From Pyrrhosoma nymphula (lineage: Eukaryota; Arthropoda; Insecta; Odonata; Coenagrionidae), in NCBI GenBank assembly GCA_963573305.1, contig OY754338.1, positions 19,094,192 through 19,158,191 on the forward strand: 64,000 nucleotides of DNA, read 5' to 3'. Position 1 is the stretch's first letter. Each line of letters opens with the position of its first letter. Made by a program: the position numbers and the translations under genes. The notes under the pieces are model-generated. The model worked only from the letters and a program-made list of their open reading frames with translations. It was not told the origin of the DNA and searched no databases. Positions 25,216 to 37,800 of this stretch are shown piece after piece.

Positions 25216-26519
25216 AATAAGTTTGATGATCATTATGAAACCAATTTTGGCCTAATGGAAGGGAATCAGTCTTAATTATTTAGTGTTTGGACGGTTCATT
25301 TTTTCCATCAGCCGTCATTACAAATGAAGGCAGGAAGACTTTCTGTTTTGATCAGTGTTCCATTCGTCAACCTGGGAATTTATTGTTCGTTTATTAATGC
25401 CCCGATATTCGAACTGGTTAATAATGAACATAAGAGCTATTTGATTTTAATGAATAGAGACTGGACAAATTTTTAATTATTTAAGTTCGTGTATGAGTTT
25501 TGGAATATATTATTCATTTTTCAGCTTAAAGGAATGGAATTTATTCAAAATAATAAACTCATTGTATCAAACTCAATTTATGTTTCCAATGTTGGCACGT
25601 GCTTTTTAGTTTTTTCTCAATTCTCTCCGGTTAATACCAGAATACCAGCTATAAAAATGTTTTTCATTTCAACTGTCCCTTCATTTCCGGAATATTTTGA
25701 CGCACAGATTCATTAATATAATTTTATTTTATATGAATCGAACAGATGACCACAAGAAAATACTAGAGCTTGGGATATTGCATTTTTGAGCAGAAAACGT
25801 TGAAAACATATGGAATATGCATTAGGAATAAAATGGATGGCTCTGATTCTAAATCCAAATTTCCGAGCGATAAATGTTAATTAAAGGCCGCATTCATTCA
25901 GAAGATGGAATTTATTCATTGAAACCCTCAGCGTTAGAGTACATTTATAATATTGTCATTCCCTGTCTATTAATCAACTCCTTAAACTAAATATTAAGGA
26001 CTATGAAGGAAACGGCTTGGAAGTAATTTTCCGATTCATTAAATAAATAGATTTTCGTGCAAATATTTGAAAAGCCGACGATATCCTAAAAATAAAATTG
26101 TAATCAATTTCTATAGTTATCACTTTAAACTACTTAATAAATATTCAGTATATCCCCCATAACTAATCCACTGGAATCTATTAACTCAAAACACGACAAT
26201 GATATTTTTAGACAAAATGAAGTTGAGGAAAAGAGATTGTATTAAAGAAAAAAATAACCACTTTCTACTAAACATTTTGTGCATAAAACTACTTTCAAAA
26301 ATAAAACTTTCCACACCAAAAATGTTAAAATTTGATAGGTCAATAGAGAATTCATATATTTTTTATTTTTTCAATATTTGTTGTATAAGGAAATTTCAAC
26401 ATGACTTAGTAAATATCTACAAAGACTTTGTCATCAATTTCATCAATGCATCTCTTTTACATTACGCTGAGTTGAATGAAAAATACAGAGATCAAAAACG
26501 GATTTAATGGTTAAAGATC
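25216..26519. other. AT-rich non-coding sequence
   Basis: The frame at 26199-26507 (+, 102 codons) is lysine-, asparagine- and isoleucine-rich, as expected by chance in AT-rich DNA. No domain was recognised. Confidence 0.45.
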
Positions 26520-28030
26520 GGGTCGGGTCTGATTGGAGAAGGGAACATTCGCTTACAGCACTATCGGAAGGCGAGTTATAGATGATATATGATATTTTAT
26601 CGACCAACAGAGGCGGGGAGAGCCTGAGTTCGCCGGAGACTTTCCGGGGAACATTTATGAAAATTTCGATAATTTACCGTTGGGCCGAACAAATTAAGTA
26701 AAAATCAATATGTCCAGGCTTCGCCTCGATACCTTGCGGTTGTCAGGCGGACAAAGCAAGGGTCCAAGTATTGACTCACTGCTCATGGCACGGCCCTTTT
26801 GGGGGGGATGGCAGATCTTCCGGAAACCACCCTCAAACCCCCTCCTTCCCCACCCGGATATTTCAACCACGAATCCGGGCATCGAACAAAATCCCCCGTC
26901 GTCGCCGCGTAACCGCGGTAGCTTGTGGCAGCTTCGGAATTTTAAACTTACCACCGTCTGGGCCACCAATGGGTGGGGACGATGTGGGTGGGGAAGGTGA
27001 GGGCCGAGTACCTCCCGCATCAAACCCCAATCCCTTTTAAAGGAGCTCCCATCGCAAGTCCGGAGATACATATGGCGTGACCTCCCTGAACCTGACCCCC
27101 AGCCCAACCTACTGACATTACTTAGGAGGGAGAAAAAAAACCCACCGCGGCCGTTAATCTTATTAGCGTTAGTATTACGTTGCCTGGCGTCTGGGACGGG
27201 AAGTCACTCTTGCAGAGGGAAGTTTTGATCATGGTTCTCTTCTGGCGATATCAAATGGCCGCAAGTTTGGCCCAAAGGGCACATTTCCCTCCCCTTCCCC
27301 ACCCTCAGGCCAATCTCTGATCCTTTCTCATTCCTCCCCCATCCCCATACACACTCGTACCCTGGCAGGTAAAGGGGTACTGCTACCTCAAAAGCGACCC
27401 CTGAAGGCCTTTCAATCTTAACCAGCCCACCCCTACCTCCTCCACAGTACGGTTTCTCCGGAAAATATTGTGGTAAGCCTCCTTGGCCTGAGGTAACAGC
27501 GTTATCTTCAGAGGGTGGCTTCCAACGACGTGGGACAGGCATATTCTGCCCCCGACCCCCTTCTCCCCCACCCCGTGACCAACTCTAGCTCTTCTCCGGT
27601 CTCATATTTCGTGCGATATTACGGTAAAGTGGCCACAGGATTGGATCGGCATCGATGATGGCGGATTTCTTTTCAAAGGAGAGAGACCCCCTTCCATATT
27701 ATTTTTTTATACTCAACAATTTTATTATTATATTTTATTTTTCTCGTTCAACCTGCGACCTTCTCTGCTCTGCGGTCGTACCCGACCCTGCGTCGAGGGT
27801 GAGTTGTGCGAGTCACGTGATTGGTCGACAGGATGAACAAAAGGAAGTGAGGGAGACGAGTATTCCGGAGCGGATCCTGCATCCGCGCACACGGGCACGT
27901 CCGATGGGCGTTATTCCACGCGCATGTAAATATTTGGTTTCGCTCTTTTTGGCAGGATTCCCAAAGCGCACTCGCCCTCTTGAACGATGAAAGCATCCGT
28001 TCCCATCCTTCCCACCCATGGTCTATTCTT
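26520..28030. other. large GC-rich island
   Basis: This is the longest GC-rich block in the window. It has C- and G-runs, several CGCG and GCGC steps and frames of up to 137 codons on both strands. The frames are glycine-, proline- or arginine-rich mirror frames with no recognised domain. It could be a CpG-rich promoter or enhancer, or an old GC-rich repeat. Confidence 0.4.
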
Positions 28031-28531
28031 AAGGAGAAAACTCGATTTTTTTAACACCAGGGAAACCGCTCATATAAAGGCAACTCAGGGTTGTACGATA
28101 TGACGATGATTGTAATGCATTGTCATACTTTCCCATATGGAAGAATGTCATAAGGGTGATATTCATGGATGAATCCATTCCATTTAATTTCATTAGTCAA
28201 CTTGATATACTTTATCTTTAGCCGACTCTGAAAATGCTGTCCCAACGACTATAATATCGATGAAGTAGCTCCATTTAAAAACTACTTTTCTGTGTGAAAA
28301 AATAATCCTAAATAATGAGAGGATAAGTTAGACCATGGCGATTGATTAAAAGCAAGTAATTCATTAAGATCCACAACTTATCGTACATTTGTCGATTAAG
28401 ACTTTATTTCCTCTGAATCTGATGATATTATTGTAAGGCGATAACAATCTTGGTAAAGGCAGTCTTTTGGAGGTTTTTCATGGTGAAAACACAATTCAGC
28501 AAAGCAGATAATCAGATAAATTCATTGTTAT

Positions 28532-28544
28532 CTAAAGATAAAGA
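28532..28544. repeat. target-site duplication, left copy
   Basis: CTAAAGATAAAGA is repeated exactly at 28774-28786, flanking the 5S-derived SINE. Confidence 0.85.
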
Positions 28545-28773
28545 GTAGATTTTTTTAGATTTTTTTGTAGGGGGGCCTTCGACAGGAGCCCGGGCCGGGA
28601 CCTTCTTGGTCCATTGTGCCAACCCCATGCCTGTCTGTCACATGCAGACAGGGGACATAAGCGCCACGGAGAAGGTATGCATGTTCACCCATCCAACCAC
28701 CGTCCGGGCCCAACATAGCTTAACTTCGGTGATCTTACGGGAACCGGTGTGTTAATCTGGCTGGGCCCTTGCC
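28545..28773 (-). mobile_element. 5S-rRNA-derived SINE (SINE3 type), apparently full length
   Basis: Read on the minus strand, the head (about 28773 to 28660) matches the 5S rRNA internal promoter layout: GATCACCGAAGTTAAGC (A-box region, like GATCTCGGAAGCTAAGC in 5S) and later GGTTGGATGGGTGAAC (C-box region, like TTGGATGGGAGACC). The body ends in an A-rich tail made of AAAAAAATCT units, seen as T-rich sequence at 28549-28567. A 13-bp direct repeat brackets the element exactly. Together these show retroposition by a LINE-type machinery. It is far from the 5S gene sequence elsewhere, so it is not a 5S rRNA gene. Confidence 0.85.
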
Positions 28774-28786
28774 CTAAAGATAAAGA
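28774..28786. repeat. target-site duplication, right copy
   Basis: Second copy of CTAAAGATAAAGA. Confidence 0.85.
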
Positions 28787-29110
28787 TTATATATTTGGCA
28801 CAATAAAAAATCTAAGAACAAGTTTCACCTTGCAAAATATTCTCTTTAGTATATAAAGGTATCATAGGGTAGGTACTGGTCGTAAATCGATGGGCGATTC
28901 TTCAATTAGGGTTGAGCAGAATTTCATATTTGCGAAGCGGTAAGATTGATACCAGGAAAAATGCGTGTATCGAATTTCACATGCATCGCAATAAAATAGA
29001 ATTTGATCCCATATCGCATTGCATCGAATCAAATCGAATATCGCATTGCATTTCACATAATGCAATGTATTGCAATGTGATAATAGAGTTATACCTAGTC
29101 AAGTCACACC
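28787..29110. other. non-coding sequence with GCATTGCA/ATCGAAT-type short repeats
   Basis: From about 28960 to 29080 words such as GCATTGCAT, AATCGAAT and GCAATGT recur in both orientations, giving a small degenerate palindromic patch. No gene was seen. Confidence 0.4.
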
Positions 29111-29118
29111 TTACACTT
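29111..29118. repeat. LINE target-site duplication, left copy
   Basis: TTACACTT, repeated at 29607-29614. Confidence 0.7.
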
Positions 29119-29606
29119 CATCATCATCATCGGTCATCAATCCTAGGATTGGTTTGACGCAGCCCTCCACTCAATTCTTCTATCTGCCAACCTCTTCATA
29201 TTTACGTAACTCCTCTCATTCACATCCTTCACAACTTGCTCCATATACCTCATGTGAGGCCTGCCTTTTCCATTCTTCCCGTTAACTTTTCCCTCGACGA
29301 TTGTCTCCATCGTCGTGGGAGCGTCGTGTCTTACGATGTGGCCTACTAAGTTATCCCGTCTCCTTTTTAAGGTTTTCAGTAGACATCTCTTTTCTCCCGC
29401 TCTTCTTAAGACTTCTTTATTTGTCACTCGGTCGATCCATTTTATCTTCATTATTCTTCGGTAGCACCACATTTCACATGCTTCCAGCCTGGATTTCTCT
29501 GCAGCTGTTATTGTCCATGTTTCGCTGCCATATAGTAGAATGCTCCAGATGTATGTTCTAATGAAATGTTTCCTCACTTCCACGCTTGTATTTACAGTTG
29601 TAAGCA
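29119..29606 (-). mobile_element. 5'-truncated non-LTR retrotransposon (LINE) insertion
   Basis: An 8-bp direct repeat (TTACACTT) flanks a 488-bp segment. Its minus strand carries the end of a LINE ORF, a very short 3' UTR and a (GATGATG) microsatellite tail at 29119-29131. Short UTR plus microsatellite tail is seen in RTE-like and some related LINE clades; the clade call is tentative. The 5' truncation is typical of target-primed reverse transcription. Confidence 0.85.
29143..29606 (-). pseudogene. C-terminal fragment of LINE endonuclease/reverse transcriptase polyprotein
   Basis: About 154 codons are open to a TAG stop. The start has the characteristic post-polymerase region of insect LINE reverse transcriptases: TYIWSILLYGSETWTI, then a cysteine/tryptophan-rich helix region (CEMWCYRRIMKIKW), then LVGHIVRHD, and GRPHMRYMEQVVKDV near the end. 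This region lies downstream of the polymerase YxDD motif, which is absent, as is the endonuclease. The ATG at the 5' end overlaps the target duplication and is not a biological start. No frameshift is seen within the fragment, so the insertion is fairly young. It is non-functional as an enzyme. Confidence 0.85.
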
Positions 29607-29614
29607 TTACACTT
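29607..29614. repeat. LINE target-site duplication, right copy
   Basis: Second copy of TTACACTT. Confidence 0.7.
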
Positions 29615-29764
29615 ATGGACTCAATAATAGCACGTACGAAGTTTTAGACGAGTTTTAACTTAAAAATATTTAAAAATGCAAAGAAGTAAATATAATAGCC
29701 CAAATTAAATTTTTATCACGCAGTAATAGGAACAAATGTCCATTTCTAAAGTAAAATGGTCTAA

Positions 29765-29930
29765 ACATGCTAGGTCACCTTCAGGTCCAAGTGACCTGAA
29801 GACGCCTCCTGTATTGGAGGAAAAACAGCTGTCATTGAAATTGACCAACGCAGCTGTTTCGGAAAAACTAGTTCCAGCATGTTTACCAACCAGTGCGAAA
29901 GCCTTCGCTTCAACTGAAATGGTCTAAATC
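29765..29930 (+). repeat. foldback fragment with hammerhead-like motif
   Basis: CTTCAGGTC and GACCTGAAG pair around a 3-base loop (about 29779-29801). The following CTGAAGA at 29796-29802 leads into a hairpin, an A-rich box and ACAGCTGT. A second AACTAGTT then C lies about 40 bases further on. A 63-codon frame crosses it but has no domain. Confidence 0.45.
29796..29833 (+). ncRNA. hammerhead-ribozyme-like motif
   Basis: CTGAAGA (29796-29802), stem CCTCC/GGAGG (29805-29809 with 29816-29820), an A run starting GAAAA, then self-complementary ACAGCTGT and C at 29833. The A run is longer than the canonical GAAA, so activity is doubtful. Confidence 0.25.
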
Positions 29931-30021
29931 AAAATTCATAGAGTAATATTGAATTACCATAATCAAAACTATGCATGGACACATGCAATGGTTAAACGTA
30001 ACGAATCAATAAAATTCATTT

Positions 30022-30288
30022 GTAAAATCTTCTCGGGATTGGCTCCGGGTTAAAGCTAATGAAGGCCAAGTTTCGCCGAGAACTCCCTTATCGTCATCAG
30101 GGCTGAGACTGAATGCCGGAGTTTGGGTTATTCCGGGTTTTTATAGCTGGCCAAGGGCGGTTGAAAACACATTGTTGACCGGCTCGTTCAAGGCGGTCTG
30201 AATTTGAATTGTATACGTGGCCGTTTAATTTTACTGAGTAGCGGTCTCATATTTGCCTTACCCGGTGCCAAATCCGAGAAGATTTTAC
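30022..30288. mobile_element. TIR element of 267 bp containing a hammerhead-like box
   Basis: The ends GTAAAATCTTCTCGG are inverted exactly, and similarity continues to about 29 bp (TTGGCTCCGGGT versus TTGGCACCGGGT). The minus strand has CTGATGA (rc of 30094-30100) and GAAA (rc of 30071-30074), but after GAAA it reads CTTGGCC and lacks the usual palindrome-then-C. No duplication of the target was recognised. The palindrome TAAAATCTTC at the ends could also be a foldback relic. Confidence 0.6.
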
Positions 30289-31674
30289 GAATATTATTTG
30301 CCGGGAAAGCCTAAGATCTTTTCATATAATTCATGATGATAAAATTATAAACGTTTCCATAACTAACGCCGGTAGGATAAAAATATCGACACTATGACAG
30401 AGACGATGATATCAGTAGCTACTAAAGAAATTAGGAAGGTCATATGTGTGCTTCTCGATGTATCCGATTCGGTAAATACTGATAAATTTGGTTAATTTAT
30501 AATTATTAAGAGTAGAGATAGTCGTTTCCTCGATTATTGAAATGTCTACGTCCGATACTGAAAACTAAAGATCAAGCAGCCCCACACCCGGGTAATACGA
30601 TGATGCAATAGAAGAGCTAAAATAAATAACCTATCTGGTGCCATTGGTACCAGAAGGGGTGAAACGAACGAAACTACACCCTCCTCTAACAGAAATTTTG
30701 TTTATGGTACCAAAATAAATATTTAAAAAAATATACAAAGTATATATTTTTAAATAGTTCAAAAAGGATATAAATATAGTTTTGTTGTCATAATTTACAA
30801 AAGTTTCCGGGAGTGGGCTTCCCATTAGGCTGGACCTTGATCTCCGGTGCTACATCAATGAAATATATATTTTTGACGCCCCCCCCCCCCCTCCAAGAAC
30901 CAAATTTAGGATAAGCCACTGTTTGGTGCTGCCACTGTAATTATGGCGAGCGACCTGTTGGTTAATTTCATTCAGTGCGCCAGAGCAAACGACCTCAAGC
31001 AAGTTGGGGAAAGCAATCCATTCCTAAGTTAGAGCAGCACTGGCTAAGCGGTGGCAGGTTCAACAACTAACAACCCGGTCGAAAAGAAACTAAACACATT
31101 TTTTGCAGTTTTCCCACACTTTAAAGAAAAAAATTAATGACAATTTAATGGCAGACTAATTTCCTAAATATCACGAATCCTTCCCCTATTTTTGACCATT
31201 GATAATACGAACGTTGAAGGTTCAATGTCGTACGGCTCTCATTTCAAGTGGTATTCAAATGCAGATAACAATGCAACTTAATGTTTGAATGTAATAGGTA
31301 GGTACTCAAAAAATGGGTAATATATTGCTTTTACTATAATTTTAAAATTTGTTAACTCTTCTTACAGTAAATCCAATGAGGAAAATTCAGAAGTTTTTCA
31401 GCAATGATATTACTAAGTAAAATAATTTGTGAAGTAATACATTGGTCTTTGTAACAAACAGCATGCAGGTTGATCGTTAATTATTTTTAATGCAGTATAT
31501 CAGTAACCATTTCCTCGAACTACAACAATATCAAATAAAAAGAGAATGTTTCGAGAAGAAAAAAACATTGAAAACACAATGAATAGCTATGAACGACGAT
31601 AACACTTTCCGTAAAATATGTGAAGTGATCTCACCCTAGTATCCTATTCGTCACGGCTAGTAATTATGTGTATA
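30289..31674. other. non-coding sequence
   Basis: Contains a 13-base C run at 30879-30891 and nothing else recognised. Confidence 0.5.
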
Positions 31675-31872
31675 AAGTAATGAAATTTATTTGCAGTGTT
31701 CCACTTTTTTTTAATTAGATATAGGTCTGTGCGACCAGTTTCGATGTACTACATTATTGTCAAGCACGTTATCAATACATCGAAATGAAAATAATATAAT
31801 ACATCGAAAATGGTCGCACATACCGATATTTAACAATAAAAGGTGGAAAACTGCTAATAAATTTCATTACTA
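31675..31872. repeat. diverged foldback element, arms about 72 bp
   Basis: The left arm AGTAATGAAATTTATT... TGCGACCAGTTTCGATGTA (31675-31748) is inverted at 31800-31872 with about a dozen mismatches and a small gap. The centre is a 51-base spacer that holds a third TACATCGAAA. The minus strand of the left arm reads GAAACTGGTC, the GAAA and short stem-III part of the hammerhead-like family. The CTGANGA box is not recognisable, so this is an older copy. Confidence 0.65.
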
Positions 31873-34800
31873 TGAATGAGTTCCACCACATCTGCCATGA
31901 TACAAATTTATTTAAGTGTATAAATATTTGAACTAAACCTTAGCAACCCAGATATTTGTCCAAAAATAAGGATATAATGTTACTATTGGAACGTCATAAA
32001 TAAGAGCGAAGGAATATATTCCTATGTGAAAAATTCTGAAACAAATGGACTACAACTTATTGGAGTTCTCAGATAAGACATAAGAGCAGGAAAATAAAGC
32101 AGATCAGACGTTGGTTCTGTAAATTAATTGAGATATTATTCACAACACTGGACTGGAAAGTAGCGGATCCGAGGATGATCAGTACATTTTAGCAGAACTT
32201 CTTAGCGACAAGTCGTAGGGGCACAACAAATTCCACGTTCACTTCATAAAGATGTCCTGCAAGCCAGTAGTGGGGTAGCTGTCAACACCTTTAGGGAAAA
32301 ATAAACTAAAATTGGCATTTGCTGATGATTGGCAATTGCGATCCAAATCATTCAAGAGAGATGATATTTTCATGACATTTAAATTCAGTTCTTAATCCTT
32401 TCCGTCCATTTATATGTACTCCATTCGACCGGTACAGCTACTAATGTGAATTTTAGTGATAATAGTGATTCTCATTCTCACATCACATTGGTGAATGAGG
32501 TCAGTCAAGAAATCACTATGACAGAGCCACCCCATAGAAAACATTAGAAAGCTGACAGGGGCTGTCCCCGAAACTGCCTCAATTTTCAATGAATCCGCAC
32601 ATATTTTCATTAGGTTTCTGCCGGCTATTTCCATGAAATTAGGATTCTCTGATGATCTAGATTTTCAGCATCTTTACCCAATATATTTAAGAAATTTCGC
32701 AGCACTTACTCCAAAGCTAAAGAATGAAGTATAATGCTGGTAGGTGACAGAATTGCCGCCAATCTAGCGCAACAGTCACATTTTTTTAAATTTCAAGGAG
32801 AGGCAAGGGGAAAAAAAGGATTAAAAAGCTTACAAAAGTGGATAATGACTCCACAATCCGTTTCCTAGAAACCTTATTACCGTTTAAGGGATTCGTTTTC
32901 CTTTTACTCACCCCATTTCGAAAACGGGACCAGATGAATGCTCTTTTTTTCATAACTCCATTCCTTGTCCTATCCCGCAATTTTGAATGATGAACGATGA
33001 TTGATAGCGCTGTCTCCGAGACAAATAATATTTCGCGGACGAGGGCACGAAATTTAAAGCCATTCCAAGCTATTTACGTTTTCCCTTCGAAATTTAACGA
33101 GTCTCTTTTTGTCCCACTCCCACCTCCCTTTTTCCCTCCCCACTCACAAACGGCTTTCCCTCATCTCATCTCATCGGCCTGACCCATCCCCCCATATCAC
33201 TCCCATATGCACCCTATTACGGGAATAAATTCAGCCATAGCTGTCCCACTCCTACACTCCGTACAGTTACGGCGATATTTGCATACGCGCATAACAGAAT
33301 GCGACGAAAAAATATGCACACACTCACACAAAGACTCGTCATAAATATAAAGGTTCACTCCTTCGCGGAGATGGTACGAAAGAATGAGAAAGGAGGAGGG
33401 GGAGAAAAATATCGTCATCCACGCACACAAGGTCACGAACTCTTAATTCCCCCTCTTCTGTATTTTTATGTGAATAGAAAGAGAGAGAGAGAGGGAGAGG
33501 GAGAGGAAGGGAAAAACATGTGCCGAGCGCGGGGTGAAACAGAAATGAAAAAAATGAGAAACGCGCCACGCCATATTGTACTATTCACGCCTCAGGGCCC
33601 TCGACTGACGACGACGGGGACATTAAATAACAGCCAAAGGTTGAGAGGAGGGGGATTGAAGGAATGTGAGGAGGGAATGTATAGGGGGAGTGAGTGAGAG
33701 CAGGGTAAGGGCAAATGAAAAGAGGGAATGCGGAATGAGAGGAGGAAAACCCTGGGGAAAGTCGGCGCCGCTCGCGCACTCATTAAAAAAAAGGGCAAGG
33801 ACGAAATCTGTTTGACTTTTGTGAGACACGGTCCGCGTGGAACACTTCTGCCCCCTCCTGCCATTCACGGCTACCGAGAGTCGTGCGCCATTTTGGATGC
33901 GGAGTCATCAAACCAAAAAAAAAGATAAAATTATTAAAAAATAAAATAAAATCCTCTCTCCACACACAAACAACATGCACTCGTCCTCCTCCTAGCCTTT
34001 GTCGACTGACTACTTGGTCCTTGTCCTTCCCAAAGGGTCCTCTGCCACCGCCCACTCACCGGAGGGATCTCGCAGCCGATTTTGCCCAACAAAGTTCTCG
34101 ATAAATACCTACCTTCGTCCCTCTCCGCTCCCACCCGAGAAAAGAAACACACTGAAAGAGACCTAATTAATACTGGAAGGCCTGGACAACTGGCCTCGCT
34201 TCACTAAATACATCTAAATCAATAGTAGATTGTGGTATTCTCATTCATTTGATGAATAAGGAATACCACTAAACTCAAACTTTTCAAAAATATACTGTAA
34301 CTCAAGTCATGTAATTTGTTTTGCCTCAAACGAATTTTAGCTCAAATTGTCAATTAATTGCATGTCAAATGCCGTCCGATTCTTTTAACTCTCCCGTTGG
34401 CACAGTCAAAAGATCCCGTATATCTATAAGAACCCATGAATTTTTCGGTGTACCACTTCCTCTCAAACCATTCACCCCCCAAACACAAATCGATTTTGTT
34501 ATTAGACCCTCATCCATTTTTCAACTAAGCACCATCCTTTCATACATTTCGATCATCTGAGCATCCATTTACATTATTTAATCTTCTACTCTCCTATTCA
34601 TAACCCAACCCTGCCGAAATTTACGCAAACACTTCATGTACGCAATGCTCCCTCCCTACAGCATTTACCGTACAACTATATTATCTTGGCAATCCAAGTT
34701 TGATTAACATACTATATAGTTGGGAGGAACACAAAATTTTGTAATACAATTTAATTCCCTTATTGCACTAACATATATCTTGATATACTCAACTTACTCA

Positions 34801-37800
34801 TCTCCGTGTTTTTTTTGTTTGCATTTTACAATTACTTAGTTGTGTGTATATTAATAAGATTAATGCTGCAACTCACAATAATGGCGATGCAGATAGTCAT
34901 AAAACTAGCATAGCCATCGTCACGAAGGTATATGGAAGGTATATAAGGTATGTGGAAATAATTCATAATATTTTACACAATTCTCAGCAAAAAAAAGTTA
35001 GAATGTAATTCTCTAAACAGTATGTCTGGATCTAAGACAAATCTCAGAAATATTTTAGGGGCTAAAAATAAATTTTAAGGTTCCAAGCCATCAATTTCAT
35101 TGCCGTTACCGACAACTGATGTCACAATTGTAGTGAATCCTGAGCGAAAGTTTTCAAGAAAGAAAGCCAACACTGGGCACTGTATCTAGTCTGCCAGCTC
35201 AGTTTTCCTGTTGTGATTCTTGCATATGTGATTAATTCCTCTAAATAAACAGTTACGGCATCAACGTTCTACATGCTCTGCTTCAACCTGCGAAGACGTA
35301 TGTAAAATGAGTGTTAGGACAAAAGTAACGAGAAATTGAGAAAGAAGGGAACGATGCAAAGTGATGGAAGGAAAGGATTAGTGCAAATTAACGCATTAGG
35401 TTCTCTTTACAAGACCTTAAATTCTGAAGTATTAAATCTATGTACATCTTATACTTCCAAGTGAAAAGGTGATAGGTGTATAAGAGGGCTTTTTAGACTT
35501 CAAATCTCGCTCTATAAAACAGAGACATCCATCGATCTTTACCCCATTCCTCTGATCACATTCACCACCACAATCGCCGATGGCTTTCTCGGACAACCGG
35601 TACCTCTTCAACCAATCACTCTCCCACCATCATTCTGGATAGTGATTCAACTCGCTTCCAGCATCAACACACGCAAACTTATAACGTTCCTTTCGCTCAG
35701 GTCCGCCACCGGCCAATCTCTCCTCATTCTTCCGTGCCAAACTCTCCCTCCATCAACCCCGGCTCCTCCCGTCACACCGCAAGGGGCTTCTCAAGTGTCC
35801 CATGTCCGTCCACCCGACGCGCGCGTTGGACGTGTTCTGTCACGTCCTCCATGCCCAGGAATACTCGCGTGCGACATCAAGAGGGCAATGAAATTGAACG
35901 GATTCGACGGAAGCCTGCGGTGACGTTACCGTTTTACACATTGGTTGGTGGGTGTGTGAAAACCTCGGCGCTTCCGAGCTGTTTACAAACGAGAATGAAC
36001 GTTTTCACCTGAGGTTATATAGACCAGGCTCCTACGAGGATGGAACCACAATATTACCATCCGGGCTTCGCAAGTAGCATTCACTTTGAAGAATTCTTAT
36101 GATGTTGCTAAGAAGAAAAAAGGTAGGCTTGATTTTTATGCATATAATATCTATACGGCGAATAAAACGTATATGATCCAAGCAAATAAAGGGAAGTAAA
36201 ATATTATAAGTTTTTATAGCATGTCAACTCTAAGAAATAAAAACTAGATAAAAAAATTCGTTGCTTCACTCTCAATTGTTGAGAGTAAATATCCTAATTA
36301 AATTCAAATATAAAAACATTAACGACTGCTATGACGTGACATAGAGGAATGAAAATAGACCATAATTAAATATAAAAATGATGACATGTTTATGTAGTTT
36401 GACTCACCTTTTTTACGCTGGATACCTGCTCTTGATTAGACGTCAGGTTTTAAGAGAATATCGTAAACTAAAAACATCATAAGTGGCTAACTGAGCTTTA
36501 TTTGCACCAGAAATGAAATAAAGTAATCTACATTCACTCTCGATCCCTATCCAGGCAATAAAATAAAGTCGTGAACACGTTCTACAGATATCGTGCGCAA
36601 TAACGACTCATTCAGATTTTAGTATTAAATGTCAGGGGATTTTTTGTACTGCAGTAAGAATAGAAACTCTAAACCTAGAAGTTTTTATATTCACCTTCTT
36701 CACATATACATAGAATTAAGGCAGTCATTTTAATTAATTCTCAAGAGGAATATTGGACACAAGAGATTCCAGAATATCGTAATAATTCTGCACTCAACAC
36801 CGAACGCAGTCGTTATCACATTAGTCTCAGTTCTAATCCTATTTAAGAATATTTTCGAATCTCAATTTCGGAGTAGATTCTGTACAATATCCCACAGATG
36901 ACTATTTCAATCTCAGAAGCACTGAAACTATTTTGCCCTAGGCATAGTCGCAAAATTGAAGATTCAAAATAATTTGGCTAACATGAGTAGTTAGCTGTAT
37001 ATTAATGTATGCAATACTCTAGCTTCTTTTGAAGCACTCCCAAGAGTTAATGAACATAATATTGTTTTCGTGAGATCATGTTGATAAATTATGCTCTTAC
37101 TTAAGCCCTTTTAGCAATGGAATCGAAAAAGATTTAAATAAAAGCGTTGGACGATTTTGAAAAGCAGACAAAAGACATTCTAGAGTTAAAAACGAGTGTG
37201 AATTAATTATAAAATATCGAGCATTCAAAACTTCCAACACAACAACTATATAATGGCATAATTGAAGTCTTGGCATGTTATTCGTTAAGTCCTACATTTG
37301 ATCTCAATGCGGAGTGAGAGATTATCGGTAACGATTCTTCGGAGCGGGTGGAGGATAGGCTATCAATTGGCCACACAGTGTAAGAGAACTCCCAACGGTT
37401 GTCACCCAGCATCAGTTGCAGCTTAATGAATTAAAAAAATAACTTGGCCAGCACATTACCTTCACAATACATGACGTTATGAATATTAGACTCTATGATT
37501 GAGCTTTTTAGCTGCAAATGGCATATTTTAACAGTTCTATAAACGTGTTTCCATTATTAGCATTATTTTTCTAATAAACAGTAGGAATCCAATTTAAGTA
37601 CAAGAGGATGGTCGGGAGGTAGAAATGTCCAATCAATGGTTACAGGGACATACAATATTCATCGCTTGCAATGAAAAACCTTGTGCATGACTGCTAAATG
37701 AACAGTGGTCAGGAAATTCTTCAAATATTAACGAAGCAGAAAATGACCTCTTGCCTACTTTTTCGATTAATGCTACCGGAAATTTGGTCGTTGTGCGTGA

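Noticed and set aside
28660..28773. 5S rRNA gene
   Set aside because: Only the internal promoter regions resemble 5S. The body continues into an unrelated tail and a target-site duplication brackets the whole, so it is a SINE.
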